Below, piece after piece: positions 23,432 to 23,572 of a DNA stretch of 23,572 bases. The stretch comes from an uncultured Duncaniella sp. (GTDB lineage: Bacteria; Bacteroidota; Bacteroidia; Bacteroidales; Muribaculaceae): the NCBI GenBank assembly GCA_910588795.1, contig CAJURI010000010.1, positions 26,235 to 49,806 on the forward strand. The letters run 5' to 3'. Made by a program: the position numbers and the translations under genes. A model generated the notes under the pieces. That model did no database searches. It was not told the DNA's origin and worked only from the letters and a program-made list of their open reading frames with translations. Position 1 is the stretch's first letter. Each line of letters starts with the position of its first letter.

Positions 23432-23478
23432 AATCGAGGAGTTAAGTAACTGACACACTTAGCTCCTCGATTATTTTT
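23432..23478 (+). terminator. Intrinsic terminator of tRNA-Gln
   Basis: Positions 23432-23447 pair with 23457-23472 (16 bp, one G-U) around a 9-nt loop, followed by A and five T. It sits five bases after the tRNA 3' end. Confidence 0.85.
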
Positions 23479-23572
23479 ATGCCACTACATCATGCCACCT
23501 CATAATACCTGAAATTTCGGGTCAAGCCGAATTCCCGGTGCATTTGTTACAATCGAGAGGATAAAGTGTTAA

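Noticed and set aside
20439..23457. A 15-base exact match between the fur/purA gap and the tRNA-Gln terminator loop
   Set aside because: One such match is close to what chance gives in a sequence of this length, and the two contexts share nothing else.
23357..23572. Integration site at the tRNA-Gln 3' end
   Set aside because: No integrase, no repeat of the tRNA 3' end and no mobile genes are seen in the window. The downstream sequence is a normal terminator.

Overview
The window looks like a chromosomal segment of a Bacteroidales bacterium, most likely from the Muribaculaceae (S24-7) or a close relative. Three things point there. Promoters follow the Bacteroidetes pattern, a TTTG element, 20 nt, then TAnnTTTG; it recurs with exactly this spacing in front of several genes. 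Exported proteins have Bacteroidetes-style signal peptides ending in AxAQ. The housekeeping genes (class III fructose-bisphosphatase, long PPi-dependent phosphofructokinase, fur-like/purA pair, DUF1015) are typical of gut Bacteroidales. The family assignment is inferred from gene content. No insertion sequence, prophage, CRISPR array or rRNA was seen.

Left end (1-1600): the 5' part of a minus-strand gene with a Gln/Gly/Tyr/Arg-rich repeat N-terminus, probably an RNA-modifying or RNA-binding enzyme. A small secreted Spy/LTXXQ-like protein follows on the plus strand, then a long convergent hairpin.

Uronate operon (7197 down to 1616, minus strand): kduD, an orphan galactitol-type PTS IIC permease, a kduI that carries a signal peptide, a GltD-like flavoprotein, and kdgK. 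This is the most interesting part. It reads as a route in which 5-keto-4-deoxyuronate is isomerised in the periplasm, imported unphosphorylated by a PTS-type permease that has lost its PTS partners, then reduced and phosphorylated in the cytosol.

Central carbon pair (7378-11154): class III fructose-1,6-bisphosphatase and PPi-phosphofructokinase, which act on the same sugar-phosphate pair, are convergent and share one hairpin.

Envelope block (11670-16355): a secreted NlpC/P60 hydrolase, an LtaS-like membrane phosphotransferase/sulfatase-fold protein, an EamA exporter that overlaps it tail to tail, and a PgeF/laccase-domain enzyme. Three of the four have cell-envelope annotations.

Replication and nucleotide block (16643-21727): dnaA, a lone HsdR-N-like nuclease-fold protein, holA, then a Fur-family regulator without the usual sensing histidines in a two-gene operon with purA. 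Right end: a DUF1015 protein and tRNA-Gln(UUG) with its own promoter and terminator.
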